A stretch of 64,000 nucleotides of DNA from Strobilurus pachycystidiatus (GCA_019915135.1 JAHLMK010000009.1:620001-684000), one strand, 5' to 3'; counted from the first letter of the stretch, positions 1-11,372 are shown. Made by a program: numbers and translations. The notes: a model not told the origin generated them from the letters alone.

Positions 1-688
1 CAAAGTCGTGTCTAAGACAGAGGTCAGCAAAAAACAAACACAACGAAGATGAATGACTTGCCGATCAAAGACGTACGCCTGCAAAACATCCTGTTCTGGA
101 TGGCAAGTGTCGTCGAGATCCCGGGCCCAGACCATATTGCCAGGCCGTAACTCGTACAAACCTGTGCAAAAGTCCTGGAGCTGTAGATGTAGTAGATCGG
201 GAACACATACCTTGCTTGACCATCATCTTGTTGGGGCCCTTGGGAATACCAATGTGGTTGTGGGCGTAGGCGGCCGAAGACTTTGTCTGGTTGACCTGCG
301 TACTATGGTAGGTGATGACGAAGTCTCTTCCAGATTTGGCGAGCTGATGAGGACGCCGGGTGTGAGGTTTAGCGCAGATATAGATGGTTGGCAGATTGGG
401 ATCGCGATGAGCAGTAGCAGGCGTAATGTAGAGCACAGCCCCAGCGATGGCGGATGGTAGGGCGCCATCTGCATGCTCGGAAGTGGGACGCCCATGGTCG
501 TCCTCGTCATCGCTGGAGGATTTGTCATCGCCGCGCAGGTTGTCGCCGTCGTCCTCGCGATCCACGAGGGGGGGGATCGACTCGTCAATGTGATGCGCAG
601 GGGGACTCGACTTACACTCCCGCTTTTTTGACTTGCCCGCCCGCTTTTGGAACAGCCCTTTGAGATGAGCGGTGAAATTGTCCAACAT
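1..688 (-). CDS. Unknown protein, 5' part (gene runs off the left edge)
   Basis: I do not recognise this protein. The ATG at 688 opens an exon (688-211) encoding a basic N-terminus (about residues 10-25), an Asp/Ser/Glu-rich low-complexity stretch (about 45-70) and an unassigned region. A 49-nt intron (210-162; GTATGTG...GCACAG) restores frame into exon 161-58, which ends in a protein-like segment containing GNMVWARDLDD. A 46-nt intron (57-12) with a clean GCTGAC branch site and TTAG acceptor leads to a third exon cut by the window edge. Exon phases agree. Reading straight through the first intron is also open, but the spliced frame looks much more like protein. An in-frame ATG at 814 would add a Pro/Leu-rich leader; I prefer 688 because that leader is compositionally odd. 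Confidence 0.5.
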
Positions 689-842
689 CGTCAATTTTGC
701 TACATTAATGAACTTCAGTATAAATGAGAGAGAAGGAAAAAAATCAATGCTCACAAATAGTAGCAGCGGGAGTGGCAGCGGGAGTGGTGGCGGCGGTGGA
801 TGGGCGCAAATCAAGGTGGCGCAGTAGGAGTTGAAAAGAGAG

Positions 843-909
843 GGAATGGGCTTATTCAGCTATGCATCGACTCGTGATGAGTCGATGCATAGCTGAATAA
901 GCCCATTCC
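843..909. repeat. Perfect 31-bp inverted repeat with 5-nt loop
   Basis: The arm at 843-873 is the exact reverse complement of 879-909, separated only by GTGAT (874-878). Either strand would fold into a 31-bp hairpin. No flanking target duplication or coding frame explains it. Confidence 0.95.
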
Positions 910-1279
910 TAGGACCGCGTGGAGGTGGAGCGCCAGGGCAGCACGCCATGGTGGAGCGAAATCGCGCCGGCGATAACGATGTTGGATACGCGGGCCGATG
1001 CCGATGCGTGTCACACCGCCAGCGCGGCGCAGAGTGGCGAGAAGTGCAGCGCGGGGTGGCGAGCGCAGCGCAGAGTGGCGAGTGAAGCGTCCAGCGCGCG
1101 GAGGGCGATGTGGCGGATGAGGCAAATGGGGATTTCCAATATCTGCCATGTCGATGACGGCGCGTGCCCGTCATCGAGTTTTGAGCCAAAGAATTGAAAA
1201 AGAAAGAGGGCCCGGCCCTTACCTGAATGGCGAGATGCAGCAAACTAGGCGTCGCGTTGGGCAGCGCGTCCATGCGCCA

Positions 1280-1441
1280 GGCAGCGCGCCCATCCCCTCA
1301 TCCTGCGCCTCCCCAACAGAAAAGTCGCCGCCCATTTGAACGGGACTTGCGCGCAGCGCGTCGGTGCGGGTCCGTGTACCCATCCCTGCATCCTGCACCT
1401 CCCTGAAGAAAGTTGCCGCCCATTTGAACGGGGCTTACGCG
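1280..1441. repeat. Degenerate tandem duplication, two units of about 72-88 bp
   Basis: Two successive units share CAGCGCG, CATCC..TCATCCTGC.CCTCCC, an AAGT.GCCGCC word and CCCATTTGAACGGG (1331-1344 and about 1419-1432). The later shared words are offset by 88 bp, and small indels separate the copies. Confidence 0.6.
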
Positions 1442-3004
1442 TCCCATTCAGATCCGTGTCCATGGCAACGGCCATGAACATCATGCTCGCGTCTTGAAGC
1501 GGCGCCGGCTCCAGAGTAACGGCGGTGACCAACATACAGGTCCGAGGGCCGGGCGCCGCGGCGGTGGTTGGTGGTTGGCGGGTGGTTGGTGGAGAGAGGT
1601 GGAGAGATCCGATCCGGAATCGCCGAGGAATGATCGACTTGATCCCGGTTCCGGATCGGGATCTCTTCCTCCACCTCCACCATCGCCGCTGGACGACGAC
1701 GACGCACGACGACCGTGGACGACGCCAGCCCCAACCTGGCCGTCTGGGCCGCTTCCACTGGCCTCAAGAGCCGTGGATGACGCTTGGATTCGACGCAACG
1801 CGTAAGCCGTCAGCGACGACGCCCGTCACTCGCGTAAGCCCTCGTGACTGAGGCATCCGCATCTATGGACGACGACGACGGCGAAGGCGGGTGTGATGAG
1901 GGCTGGGGCAGCGGCGCGGATGCGATTTCCCGCCCGCGCTCTGTTGGATTCGGATCTGGGGCTTCCAGACTGCCTGCGGGGGTCTGCAAAGTAGGTGAGT
2001 GTTTTTTTTAGCCTTGTTTGGACGACGGCGGACGCCCGACGACACAGGACCCCCGACGACGGCTGACGGCGGCTGACGGCGACAGCGACGAACAACGAGG
2101 AACGGTGACGACAACCAACGACGAATGATGGATGGACGGCCGCCAGCCGACGGACGGTGGACGTGGACCTGGGCGACGATGACGATGACCGGCTCACGTC
2201 GGTGAACCACCGCCTCCCCTCCACCCTCCGTTCCCCGTCTCCGCGGCAGCTCATCCGAGATCTCGAAGATCCGGATCGGGCTGTCGCCCGGCCCACCCCT
2301 CGCACCACCTCTACTCCCAGCCCACACTTCCATGTCCACCCCACCCTACATAACCACCTGCACCCTCCTCCCCACCCTCCACCCTCCTCTCCCCACCCCC
2401 ATTCTGCATACTCACCCCCATTCTCTCCACCCCACCACCCCACGACCTCCGCACTCGCCCTTCCTACGACGTCGCCTCTCTGCCTCATTTTCATGAGGCT
2501 GATGAGGCAATTTCCTGCGGTTCGGTATGTGGCGCTGCATTCTTGTGCGGCGCCGCGCCAGCCGCTGGATTGCAACTGGGCTCCCGGATCTGGCATACGT
2601 GCTCGGCGCACCGTACTGGTAGCATCATTACCTGTATCTACTACTATGACTATCTATATATATATATTCTCATTGACATATATTGAGGCCCAGTGAGAAA
2701 TAATGAGGATACAAAGCGGATCACCCCGTGTTGTTCCATCTCACCGTATCTCAACCGAATTCCTACTTGAGTGTCTCCCCCACCTCTGTAACCACCCTTC
2801 CTGCAACACCGTCTCACCACCTCATTTGACGGCAGCAAGGCGTTGTCCAGACAATTGTGTGATGCTGCGCCTGCCGCTGGATCGCAGAAGTGGCTCGCTT
2901 CGAGCGAGGATAATTATATTTGACAAGTTTGACTGCTGCGGGGGACGCCATACGTTCATGCAAGAGATGCGATGGTAGCATTCAGTATATAACAAGGGAG
3001 TTGT

Positions 3005-5082
3005 TTATGATTGACCAGCTATCACTTCGTTTATGAATCGGAAGGCTTCCATCCAGACACTACGACGGTGACGCATATCCCTAGACTGCATCTCTGGCAT
3101 TCCCAGAAGGTGATCGTTGAGCATATCAAGCTCTTCGACCGTCAACGGACAGTCCGTATCGGGTACTTCCACCAGCGAGAAGTGAGGAGGATGGCGAGAG
3201 TTCAACGCAGCTTGAGTACCATCTGGGAGGACGTCCATGACAGTATTAGGATCGTTGTGCGCATTATGATGACGCAGAATTTCGCCGTTATCCAACTCCT
3301 GCCAGTCCACACCGTATGTCCCAATATCTCCGAGGACTTCTGGATCCTCATCTTCCTCAATTTCTTCGCCTAGAAATCTAGTCATGTCGCGATGACCATT
3401 CTGTATTTGCCCAAAAAAGAAAAGATCTTGTGGGCTCCGCTGACGCTCGTTGGGTATGGTAAGTGGATGGTTATTCCACGCCTCGGCCCACTCAATTGCA
3501 TCCTGGTTAACAGAGGGGAGGAAGAGATAATGAAGAAGCCAAATATGAGCCGAATTATCGTGTAACAGTCCGGCGTAGACCTCTAGCTCTTCAAAGAAGG
3601 TCTTCCACTTGGATCCAAAGCCACGTGTAACGTCGCGCCACAGTCGTTCGATACGGATATTATGAACGCTTCTATATTGGCGTGAGCATATAGACCGTAT
3701 TCATAGCAGATTCATACCGTCCCCAGATGTATGATCCACGTTCGGCGCCAAAATTAGTTTCCATAAACTCTGCAACACCAAGGTTCTCAACGCCGTGGTC
3801 ACCGCGAACACGGCTAGGTATTCCATGAGCAGTACAGGCATCCTCAAACAGCTGAAGGACGGTTGCGCTGAGGTTGTTAGCACTGGCACGGATACCCGTA
3901 ACCAAGCGCGAAAACCCATCAACAAAAGCGTGGATAACAATGCGGAAACGTATAAGCGCTAAGTATAGTTGAGAATCCCATGATAAGAGTATATAACTGA
4001 CAGATAGCATACCGTGTTGACCATCATGGTGCCATAATGAATTGGGTCCTGCTACTCTGTAGACGCGGCGAGTGATAGTACGTGTGACTAGATATGCCGG
4101 TGTGCCCATGACACGCTCATACGAGGCACGAAGTCGTTCTCGAGGCACATTGTGTCCTAGATGGCGAAGATGTCCTGTAATCATAGATCGTCCAAATGAA
4201 GGAAAGATCTTAAGAATATGTTGAATGACACGATCCAGGTCTTCATCGCTAAGACTGCTTCGTGAGGATGGAAGAACACCATCTGGATGATAGAGCCGGA
4301 TAAACTGGCCTGACTCCTCGTCTTGAAAGTCCACGTATACTGGAGGACAGGGTTCAGCAAGCCCATATTCAAGTGCTCGACGCCGAACTGTTCGTGCGGA
4401 GCAGTCAAAGACTGGTGCTAGACCTCTGGGACCACGGAAGCGGAGTCCACCCTCGAGGTATTCAGGATTGATTTCTCTGCGCGGACGTCCTGGGCGGCCA
4501 GTATGTACAAGATAAGATGCCTAGTATACGACGGTGTTAGCTTGAGGTAGTAAAGAAGACAAAGTAGATGCAACCTCTACAGGCAACGCAGTCATAGCAG
4601 TCTCATCACGAGACAGTTCTACGGCAGAGGCCAAAGCATTGAGCATTTCAGTGATGCTGTCGGACATCACACGATAATCGGCAGGCGTAACAAATGCTTG
4701 GTTCTATATATTGACTTGAGCTTTGACATGAGTAGAGATAGTGAAACCAAACCTCCTCAAGACTAAGTGAGAAGTCTCGAACAGCTCGCTCTTCCAGCTG
4801 AATGCGTGCAATATCGCCTACTTGTGCTTGAACGGCAATACCGACTCGTCGACACAGTTCCGTATATGCTGCTGTTACAGAGGTAGATATTAGAAAGCTG
4901 TCATCTTGAAGATTCAGGGGATTATTGGAATTTGTACTAGCATCAGTGTGCTGTAACAGATACAGAAACCCGATGATGAGGAGTAGCAGCCGAGGCAACA
5001 TGGCAGGAGATGATAGGATTGGATAAGGAACTCGGGGTAGGTCGGTCTGAGCATGTGCCTGAGCCATCAAAATTCCCATCAA
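3005..5082 (-). CDS. DDE integrase-core protein (intact, spliced)
   Basis: A retroviral-type (rve) integrase-fold protein of the stand-alone kind that is numerous in Agaricomycete genomes. Exons read on the minus strand: about 5082-4753, 4703-4575, 4520-4013, 3958-3718 and 3671-3005, with introns of 46-54 nt. The N-terminal part carries [13 protein letters not shown]; a helix-turn-helix-like section follows the [15 protein letters not shown] segment. The catalytic core shows the three acidic residues: D in LWHHDGQH, D in RVRGDHG and E in NIRIERLW, with 34 residues between the last two, as expected for D,D-35-E. The C-terminal part is acidic. No stop or frameshift interrupts the model. The 5' end is uncertain: the ATGs at 5082 and 5067 and a possible extra intron inside the first exon are alternatives. 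No reverse transcriptase, LTR or gag is nearby, so it is either a lone transposase-like gene or a domesticated copy. Confidence 0.85.
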
Positions 5083-5470
5083 ATCGTAATTTTGAGCCCG
5101 TTGCTAATTCAGCATCAGCTGATGCTAAATTGCGTCTACAAACACAGTGTTATCTTTGTAAGTATGATTCTTAAACAAGACTTGTGTTGTCAACTCTTCT
5201 CATCCACTGTATGATAAGTCTGAGTATCAGAATATCAGAGTAAAACTAGAATACAAATCAAAACATGCGTGTCACCTCGATTCTGTCAAAGTAAAAATGC
5301 TCATGTAAACACTATGCCCCGCTCAAAATTGGGCGCGGCAAATTTACAACCCAGACATAATCCTGTCAAAAAAAAATTTGGCGTCATTGTAAACTGCCTC
5401 AATGAATTCGTAATGTTAAGGACAATCTAAATGTGATGACAACACGCGTAACTATAATATTGTCCGGGGG
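5083..5470. other. AT-rich intergenic stretch
   Basis: No gene seen. It lies upstream of the integrase gene and holds a perfect 16-bp palindrome (AGCATCAGCTGATGCT, 5111-5126). I could not find terminal inverted repeats matching the other side of the integrase gene. Confidence 0.5.
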
Positions 5471-5476
5471 GGGCCC

Positions 5477-6058
5477 TCATAGGGATGGGTCATCATGTTC
5501 GGTTTTTGCTTTGACTCCAGCCAACGTGATACAGTCCAGAAACAGACGAGCGCAGCTTGAAGAGTGTTCAAGGCCTTTCTGGGTGATTTCGTGTGTCCTT
5601 CGATGCTGGATGAGTTCAATAGTGTTCGGCATTGGTACTGTGGCGCAACCCAAGGCCGTCCTCTCATGTGTGTGCTTTGGTACTCTGAGAGGCACGGATC
5701 AGTCAAGGAAACGGATGGATGTATCGCCTGAACATACCTGATAGATCCAATGCTCTTCCGTTCACGAGTAATCGGATTCAGCCACGTCGATATTCGTGCA
5801 GGCCAATCCTCAGCACTCGGTCGCTACCGGGAAGGTTTGTGCCCAATCCAGAATGCAATCTTGCTTTAAATGATGAATCCCAGTCTCCAGGGGTGCTCGC
5901 TGAGGTCGTGGAAGAGACAGAAGCAGCTGCAAAGCAGCCTTGATCGTAGTCGGTGGGTCAGACTGTCGGGTTCCAGATACGGGTATGATTGCTTTTTCTG
6001 CTCCGCGCAGCGGTACACTGTAGAATGATCTACTCATGACTTGTTTACGACGACACAT
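5477..6058 (-). CDS. Possible small spliced gene, unknown
   Basis: Two stretches on the minus strand read like protein: 6058-5810, ending near KQDCILDWAQTFPVA, and about 5690-5477, containing NTIELIQHRRTHEITQKG. Between them lies a plausible intron ending in a TTGACTGATCC...CTCTCAG acceptor region. I could not build one model with consistent phase through the middle, so this may be a decayed gene or chance coding. No family recognised. Confidence 0.25.
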
Positions 6059-6182
6059 GGGTGCTCTAGGAGGCCTGACAAGAGGAGGAAGACATTATTT
6101 CTCATTTACGACAATTTTCTGAATTCTCTGAATTGATCGGCCGCATTTGGAACAACGGCAAAGATTTCCGGAACGACTGTAA

Positions 6183-6600
6183 GCACAAGGACTTCCTTAT
6201 CCATGAGTATCATGGGTCCTCAATAAGTATTTCGATCCTACAAGTTGGCAGGGACGATACATAACGTCACCGAATCGGACGATCTGGCCCTAGACAAGGA
6301 CTTCCTTCCTCAGTTGTGAGTCATCGACAGTCCTTGTCAATGGCATCAAAGTTGGAACAAGAACATCGCTTATAAGTTATCGTCTTTCCGCTGATGGCGA
6401 GAACAATAACAACAACAATAGGGATCAAAGACAGTGACTTCCTGCATCGAACCTTGTGGGTCCTCAGTCCCACTCACAGGCCTTGCTCAGTGTTGCTGTT
6501 GCTGTTGCCGTCATTATACAACAATAGTGCTTTTGTTCCAGATACGACATGATTCTGCGGAAGACAAGGACTTCCTTACGCGAACTTTATGGGTCCTGAC
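6183..6600. repeat. Four degenerate copies of a GGACTTCCT-containing unit
   Basis: Near-copies of A(C)AAGGACTTCCT...TGGGTCCT occur at about 6183-6221, 6292-6330, 6429-6466 and 6562-6600, at irregular spacing. In one frame the last two read (D)FL-x-RTLWVL, suggesting that they descend from a protein repeat. The stretch ends just before the ubiquitin-hydrolase-like gene. GTTGCT and AACAAC microsatellites lie between the copies. Confidence 0.55.
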
Positions 6601-6668
6601 AGGCCAGCACTACAAAGAGGGCCGTTGCACGCGCATTCCGCCGTCTTCTCCTGAGCACCTTCCCCCCA

Positions 6669-8168
6669 ATGCCTTCCTCCATACGCTCTCCCCAACGCTC
6701 CGTTGCATCGCGGGCTAACTCTTCGAGCAATAGCCCGACTCCAGACTGGAATGCCGGCCATACCGAGTCCATGGACATGATGATGTCGCTTCTAGCCATC
6801 CCAGAACCAATCTCACGCCGCATGGCCTTTGTGGCTCTCTGCTTCGCAAATGTCTCTGGTCGTATGGGCTTTAGCGTCTCCATTCTACATGCGCTTTTCT
6901 CTTTAACATTGTTTTCCGACATGTTCTTCAACGTCAATCGACTATTGGAACCCACACCGGACGCTTCCGCCGCCGCGACGTCATTCGCATTGACAGAGAA
7001 AGCCCCTTCGGTCTTCTTCTTGGCTGCACTTCTGATTTGCGTTTATAAACCCTTGGAAAGCGATGGCGTCACCTATCGTAGAGTCGGAGATGTTGTCCAT
7101 TCCCAAGACATGTCGACTCTGTATAACACCCTCGTCATGAACAGCGAAATTCTGACCCTCATGGTGCGTTTATCGTCCTCCAGTCAAGTGTCAGACTAAT
7201 ACAACATATCGACAGAACACTAATGACAGGGGGCAGCTACTTGCTGAGTCGCACGATGCAGCGGAGTTTCTACAAGTCCTCTTATCTGGACTGCAACTCG
7301 ACATGTTAGCCTTGATTGCGCCGCTATTTCCTGAATCCGTCGGCCCTCAGATGCACGAGACCTCGCTCTGGAAGATGCTCCGTGTCGAGTATTACAACAT
7401 CTCCGCTCTCGCTCACCAGCGGAGCCCGAAAGCAGCAGCTTTAGCTGCCAACAAGCCGAGTGCAACCAAGGTGTCAAATTGGATTCTTGATCTGCCGGTC
7501 AAGGTGTGTTCTGCTCTACACATCAGTGACCAGAGTACTGACCATCTATGTTTGCTAAGGACGGCGTTACAAGCGTCTCCCAGGCCTTGAAACAATTTAC
7601 GAAAGGCGGTCAGGCGACGGGCAGCGACGTGTTCTCCCGTTCTCGCTTCGCAACCCTCCCTCCCCTTCTCGTCGTGGGCGTTAAGCGCGACGCAGAGGAG
7701 TACAAGAAGCGCAAGGTGAAGGCGGACTTCGAAATCAGTCGGCGACTTACCTTCTCGCGCGGTGAGCATCCCCTCCAAGCCCTGTATCGATCGTCACTGA
7801 GTCGGTTTCAGACGACCAGATGACGAAAGCCAGCAAAAAAGTAGAATACAGGCTCACTGCGCGTACGTGATTCGTTGATGCGACGAGAGGTTACAAGAAG
7901 GCTGATCAATTCCAACACAGTCGTGTGCCATCAAGGAAACCGGACGAACACAGGCAACTATTACACCTACACTCTCCACCCGGACGACGTACATCGCTTC
8001 ATCAACGACCCCGTTGTCAATGGCAACGACGATAGAGTCCTCGCGTACACGGGAAATGAGGTCAAGGAATACAAGGCAAACGAAATCTTCGGCGACCATA
8101 CGCCTGAACGGCAGGGAACGCCGTACCTATTTTTCTACCAAAGAATGGAGTATGAGCTGAAGGACTAA
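6669..8168 (+). CDS. USP-type ubiquitin hydrolase-like protein lacking catalytic residues
   Basis: Exons 6669-7163, 7216-7503, 7560-7761, 7812-7862 and 7921-8168 close to 427 aa. The C-terminal half follows the USP (peptidase C19) pattern in order: HDAAEFLQ (the usual DAxEFL box), LPPLLVVGVKRD (LP..L...LKR box), then LTALVCHQGN followed by TGNYYTY, and a closing TPYLFFYQR. In active USPs the Cys box reads N-x-GNTCxxN and the His box GHY. Here the equivalent N-terminal region (about residues 145-165, LYNTLVMNSE) has no Cys, and the His position holds Asn (GNYYTY). It is therefore probably a non-catalytic USP fold. The reading frame also continues upstream of 6669 without a stop, so the first exon could be longer. 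Family assignment is by motif only. Confidence 0.65.
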
Positions 8169-8483
8169 AACGTCGGATACGACACATACTTTGAAGTTTC
8201 CTCTTATTTGAGATGTTAGTTCGCCCGTCTAGTGTCGCTTTGTGCAATTATTCTATCTAATTCACCTGTTTTTGCCCAATGTCCCGGTGTGGAAGATGGA
8301 AGGTCGCGTATTTCAGATTATCGTGGGTCTTAAAGCGGGACCTCGACCCACAGCGAAACCTTGACTCACACCTTCAGTCGCGCTAACAAGCCTCCGATGC
8401 GTTTGCGTGAAATATAACCTTGAGCGTAGGGATTGTTGGAGGCTACTGTAGGCGAACACAACATGGTCTCCCTCTCCACAAGA

Positions 8484-9060
8484 TCATATAACGTGCGCAG
8501 AATCGTCAGGCGTATCTCTGGTAGCATCCAACCAGAGCATCACTGGAAAAGAGCTTAGAAGTGTTAGTCAAATCGGATCTCAAAAAACCCAGGCGCCCTT
8601 ACCGTATAGAGTGATCAGGTCTTGAATGTTTTCCACGGAGAAAGCTATTCGTGTATGTAGCACAGGTCAATCGTCGCTTGTAGTTCGCAGTTCCTCGTCC
8701 TGTCTGCATTGTCCGGGGTAGATTTTCGTTCTTGAGGACTTGAGGTGTTGTCACTGACCGGCCTACCGGAGACGACTCGTATTCGCGTTCCAGTGATAAG
8801 TGGTGGGTAGGAGTCATCGTTGTATTCATCGACGTCCTTGTGTCAAACAGAGAGAAGGCGTGTAGCGACCTTGTTTTGTGTATGAAGCAGACAGGCACAT
8901 GCCCTCGGACAGCATGATGGAGCTGGACGTGAGCAATGGTTTGACTGATATTCGTGCAGTAGTTTCAGAGGGCGTGGATTGCAAAAGTACAAAAAGCGAA
9001 TCTATATTTCGACGACCTGGAGGATGTGAGGTGGGAAGTCCGACGACGGCGGCTGGCACT
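8484..9060 (-). CDS. Possible small spliced gene, unknown
   Basis: Several short stretches on the minus strand look coding: DVDEYNDDSYPPLITG (about 8838-8770), a Lys/Arg/Asp-rich segment (about 8730-8650) and SFPVMLWLDATRDTPDD ending at a TGA (8486-8484). They are joined by plausible GT-AG introns, one with a TTTGACTAAC branch site (8620-8560 area). An alternative acceptor gives a different C-terminus ending at 8366. The 5' exon is not clear. Unknown family. Confidence 0.3.
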
Positions 9061-9072
9061 CACGATGTAAGA

Positions 9073-9463
9073 TTATGATGCGTCCTTGCCCACAATCTTG
9101 ACGTCTGACCACTACAGAAAGCGGGGCGTGTGAGCAATGTCCATGGTGGATTGGAGGGAACGCACCAGCTCGCTCGGTATTGACTTTTTCGGCGTTATGT
9201 ACCGCTCCTGCGCCAGTGTCAGCAAAAGCTCCAGCCTCAATGCGCCCACCGACCTCCTTGTTTATGGTGGCGCTGAATATGGCGAATGATAGGGCGCCAA
9301 TACCGAGAGCGACGACAGCGGTGTTCGATTTCCAGTTCTTGGGCTGAACCCACCAGCCTCCAGCAGGGGACCAGACGTGCTTGGGATAAGGATAACGGTC
9401 GCCACCACCCTACGGAGGTGTCAGTCGGCAGGGCGGGCAGCGACGCGAAAGAGGGCGCACCAT
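9073..9463 (-). CDS. 79-aa single-pass membrane protein (conserved fungal type)
   Basis: Exons 9463-9461, 9409-9254, 9207-9166 and 9111-9073 close to 79 aa. The first coding exon is only the ATG; its intron (9460-9410) ends in CTCCGTAG. The protein starts MGGGDRYPYPKHVWSPAGGWW, followed by a membrane segment (about residues 30-48, AVVALGIGALSFAIFS) and a charged tail with PKKSIPSELW. This layout (glycine/tyrosine/proline head, one membrane span, short PS(x)W tail) resembles small mitochondrial inner-membrane proteins of fungi associated with respiratory complex I. That link is from memory of the pattern, not from a search. Confidence 0.7.
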
Positions 9464-9539
9464 GATTTGCAGTGATGGGGGAATGCGGGCAAGGATAGGT
9501 GCTTACCTAAGGCGCGTGATCCCGGCTTCATGTGCCGTT

Positions 9540-11360
9540 GCTCCTGGCCGCCGAAGATGCCGCTCTGACCTGCGCTGGATTTTGCTCAACTCTACATAAC
9601 TCGCTGTCTTCCTGCTTATTCCCGCGCTCAGCAGAGACGACACCAATTGTGCTAATCTCCGTTGTGATTAGCATCAGACCCGCCATGGACGACTCCGATT
9701 GTGCTGAGTGCTTAGTGCCTGCCAGTGGCCACTCGGCCTATTTTTCAAATTGTGGCCATATTTGTTTCTTTGGATTATCGGAGTTCACTGTTCAGATGCG
9801 CTCGGGCTCTTGCGCCACACATTTTCGCGCCTGCGGCGCCCCGATTTCCCCAATATGGCCGAGGCCACTCGGCCTAGAAGCCGGCACACGATGCCAGGCT
9901 TCGCCGAGTCTACGGATCACACGGAACACAGTGTTCCACACGTCAGACTCGCAGTGTTGTCCCGGCCAGTGGCCGTGTCCCAAAGCCAGATGTCAAAGTC
10001 ACTGACTATCGACTGACCGCCGGAAAGCCATAAAGTGGCCTGGCTTTTCCCACGCGAAAGGATAGACGGTCCGAGAAGGGCCGGCACGTGAACTTGTGAT
10101 GGAACAGCAGTTCGGATTCCGTTCGTCTTACCCTCGCTCTCATCTGCCCATGAGCAGCAGTCGCCACTTGTTCCCCATGCTGTATATCTTTTCTGTTCAT
10201 CCTTTGTTCAATATAACTCATGTATCATCTGCCGGCTACCGGTTCACCATTAAACCGGATTTTCATCTATAAAACTTTGCGCCCCAGCAAGCTTTAGAAT
10301 CAGTATCATTGCTGTAATCGTGTTTGAGTCAACGACAGCGGAATGGAGGATGAGAATGACGCCCTCTTCATAGTTAAGGTACACATAATCTTCTTCTACA
10401 CGCCAGCGCCCTCCGGTGTACGTGGCAGAGGTCTCCGTTACACTGTACACATTGTGATGACGGATCTTTGAAGTTTGGTACGTTGGGACACGGGAGGAGT
10501 TGCCATTGCCGGTCACAGCACAATTAAAATAAGCAAGTGTCATTGTTTGTAGCAACAGTTCGACGTCTGTAGTAAAGCCAGGGGGCGTGAGAAAAGCCAT
10601 GGCCAGAAGATGGCCATAGTCAGTAGCCAACGTGACCTAACCTCGGCCACTGGCTAGCCAGTGGCCGGCACAACACTGCGTCAGAGTAACCCGAGTGCCC
10701 GACCCGACTTTCTCTTTTCGCGGCCACTGTGTCAATGCCCGATGGGTCAGAGCGGCTCCACTTCCAGGTGCTCCTTTATGCCCGCCACACTAATGTGGGA
10801 ACCAAGTGGGAACTGCTTCTCTCGCCGGCTTTGCCATGAATAGATGGGCCCAGGTCAATGATATTTCCACCGAACTCAATGCTGTGTGGATTCACAGGCA
10901 TAAAGAGGCATATGTCGTTCAATCACATTGGCCACTCTGCATAGATTCATACCTCACAGCTCTCGTGATGCGCAGTGGGTAACCAACAACCGCTCGCCCA
11001 TCCTCCGAGTTATCATGGTCATCTCCGAAAAACTCAAACCTGCCTTAGGCTACATACCTTCCCCTCCATGGACCCAGTATCGACGGCCCGCGCCTTGGCC
11101 GCCATCCCGGAGCTACACAACAGCGGTCGACCTGACTCACAATGACACGGCATAATCCAACAACCGCCTCCATACCCGGCAGCAATAAGCATCGCCAACT
11201 TAATCCTCTGCCTTCAAAATACCGCATTCGATTCGCGCCATCAACAACGTGCCCAGGCGCATTTCTTTTTGTCCAAATTCCGATGGGGATCCGGGCGATG
11301 CATCGAACTTTTCGCCTGGTATGTACGTACATGTGAACTTGGGGGCGCCATATGCTTTGT
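9540..11360. other. Intergenic stretch with no convincing gene
   Basis: Open frames exist on both strands (for example 10630-10250, minus) but none shows a family motif or supported splicing. GGCCAGTGGCC-type words recur. I see no tRNA or clear mobile element here. Confidence 0.4.
10645..10666. repeat. Perfect 22-bp palindrome
   Basis: GGCCACTGGCTAGCCAGTGGCC equals its own reverse complement. The half-site GCCAGTGGCC recurs nearby at about 9721-9730 and in variant form at about 9963-9972, so these words may belong to a decayed repeat family between 9.7 and 10.8 kb. Confidence 0.7.
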
Positions 11361-11372
11361 TTAAAATAAGTA

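Larger units (their letters stand above)
820..3004. other. GC-rich, low-complexity intergenic stretch
   Basis: Apart from the hairpin at 843-909 and a degenerate duplication at about 1280-1441, I see no convincing gene. Several reading frames are open on both strands only because the DNA is GC-rich and made of short repeated words (GACGACGG-type at about 2020-2160, CCACCC-rich at about 2280-2460). A TATATATATA tract lies near 2654. Composition differs from the gene-bearing DNA around it. Confidence 0.6.

Noticed and set aside
2157..2696. 179-codon open frame (+), Pro/His/Ser-rich
   Set aside because: Created by CCACCC-type low-complexity DNA; no motif, no sensible start or splice context, and overlapping frames on the other strand are open too.
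5083..5430. Terminal inverted repeat for the integrase element
   Set aside because: Only a local 16-bp palindrome and a weak AATTTTGAGC inverted word were found, with no partner beyond 3005.
10250..10630. 126-codon open frame (-)
   Set aside because: No recognisable motif, no supported splicing and no neighbouring exons; kept only as a mention under the intergenic entry.
9690..10670. Possible mobile element bounded by GGCCAGTGGCC words
   Set aside because: The half-sites recur in both orientations but no target duplication or consistent terminal inverted repeat could be defined.
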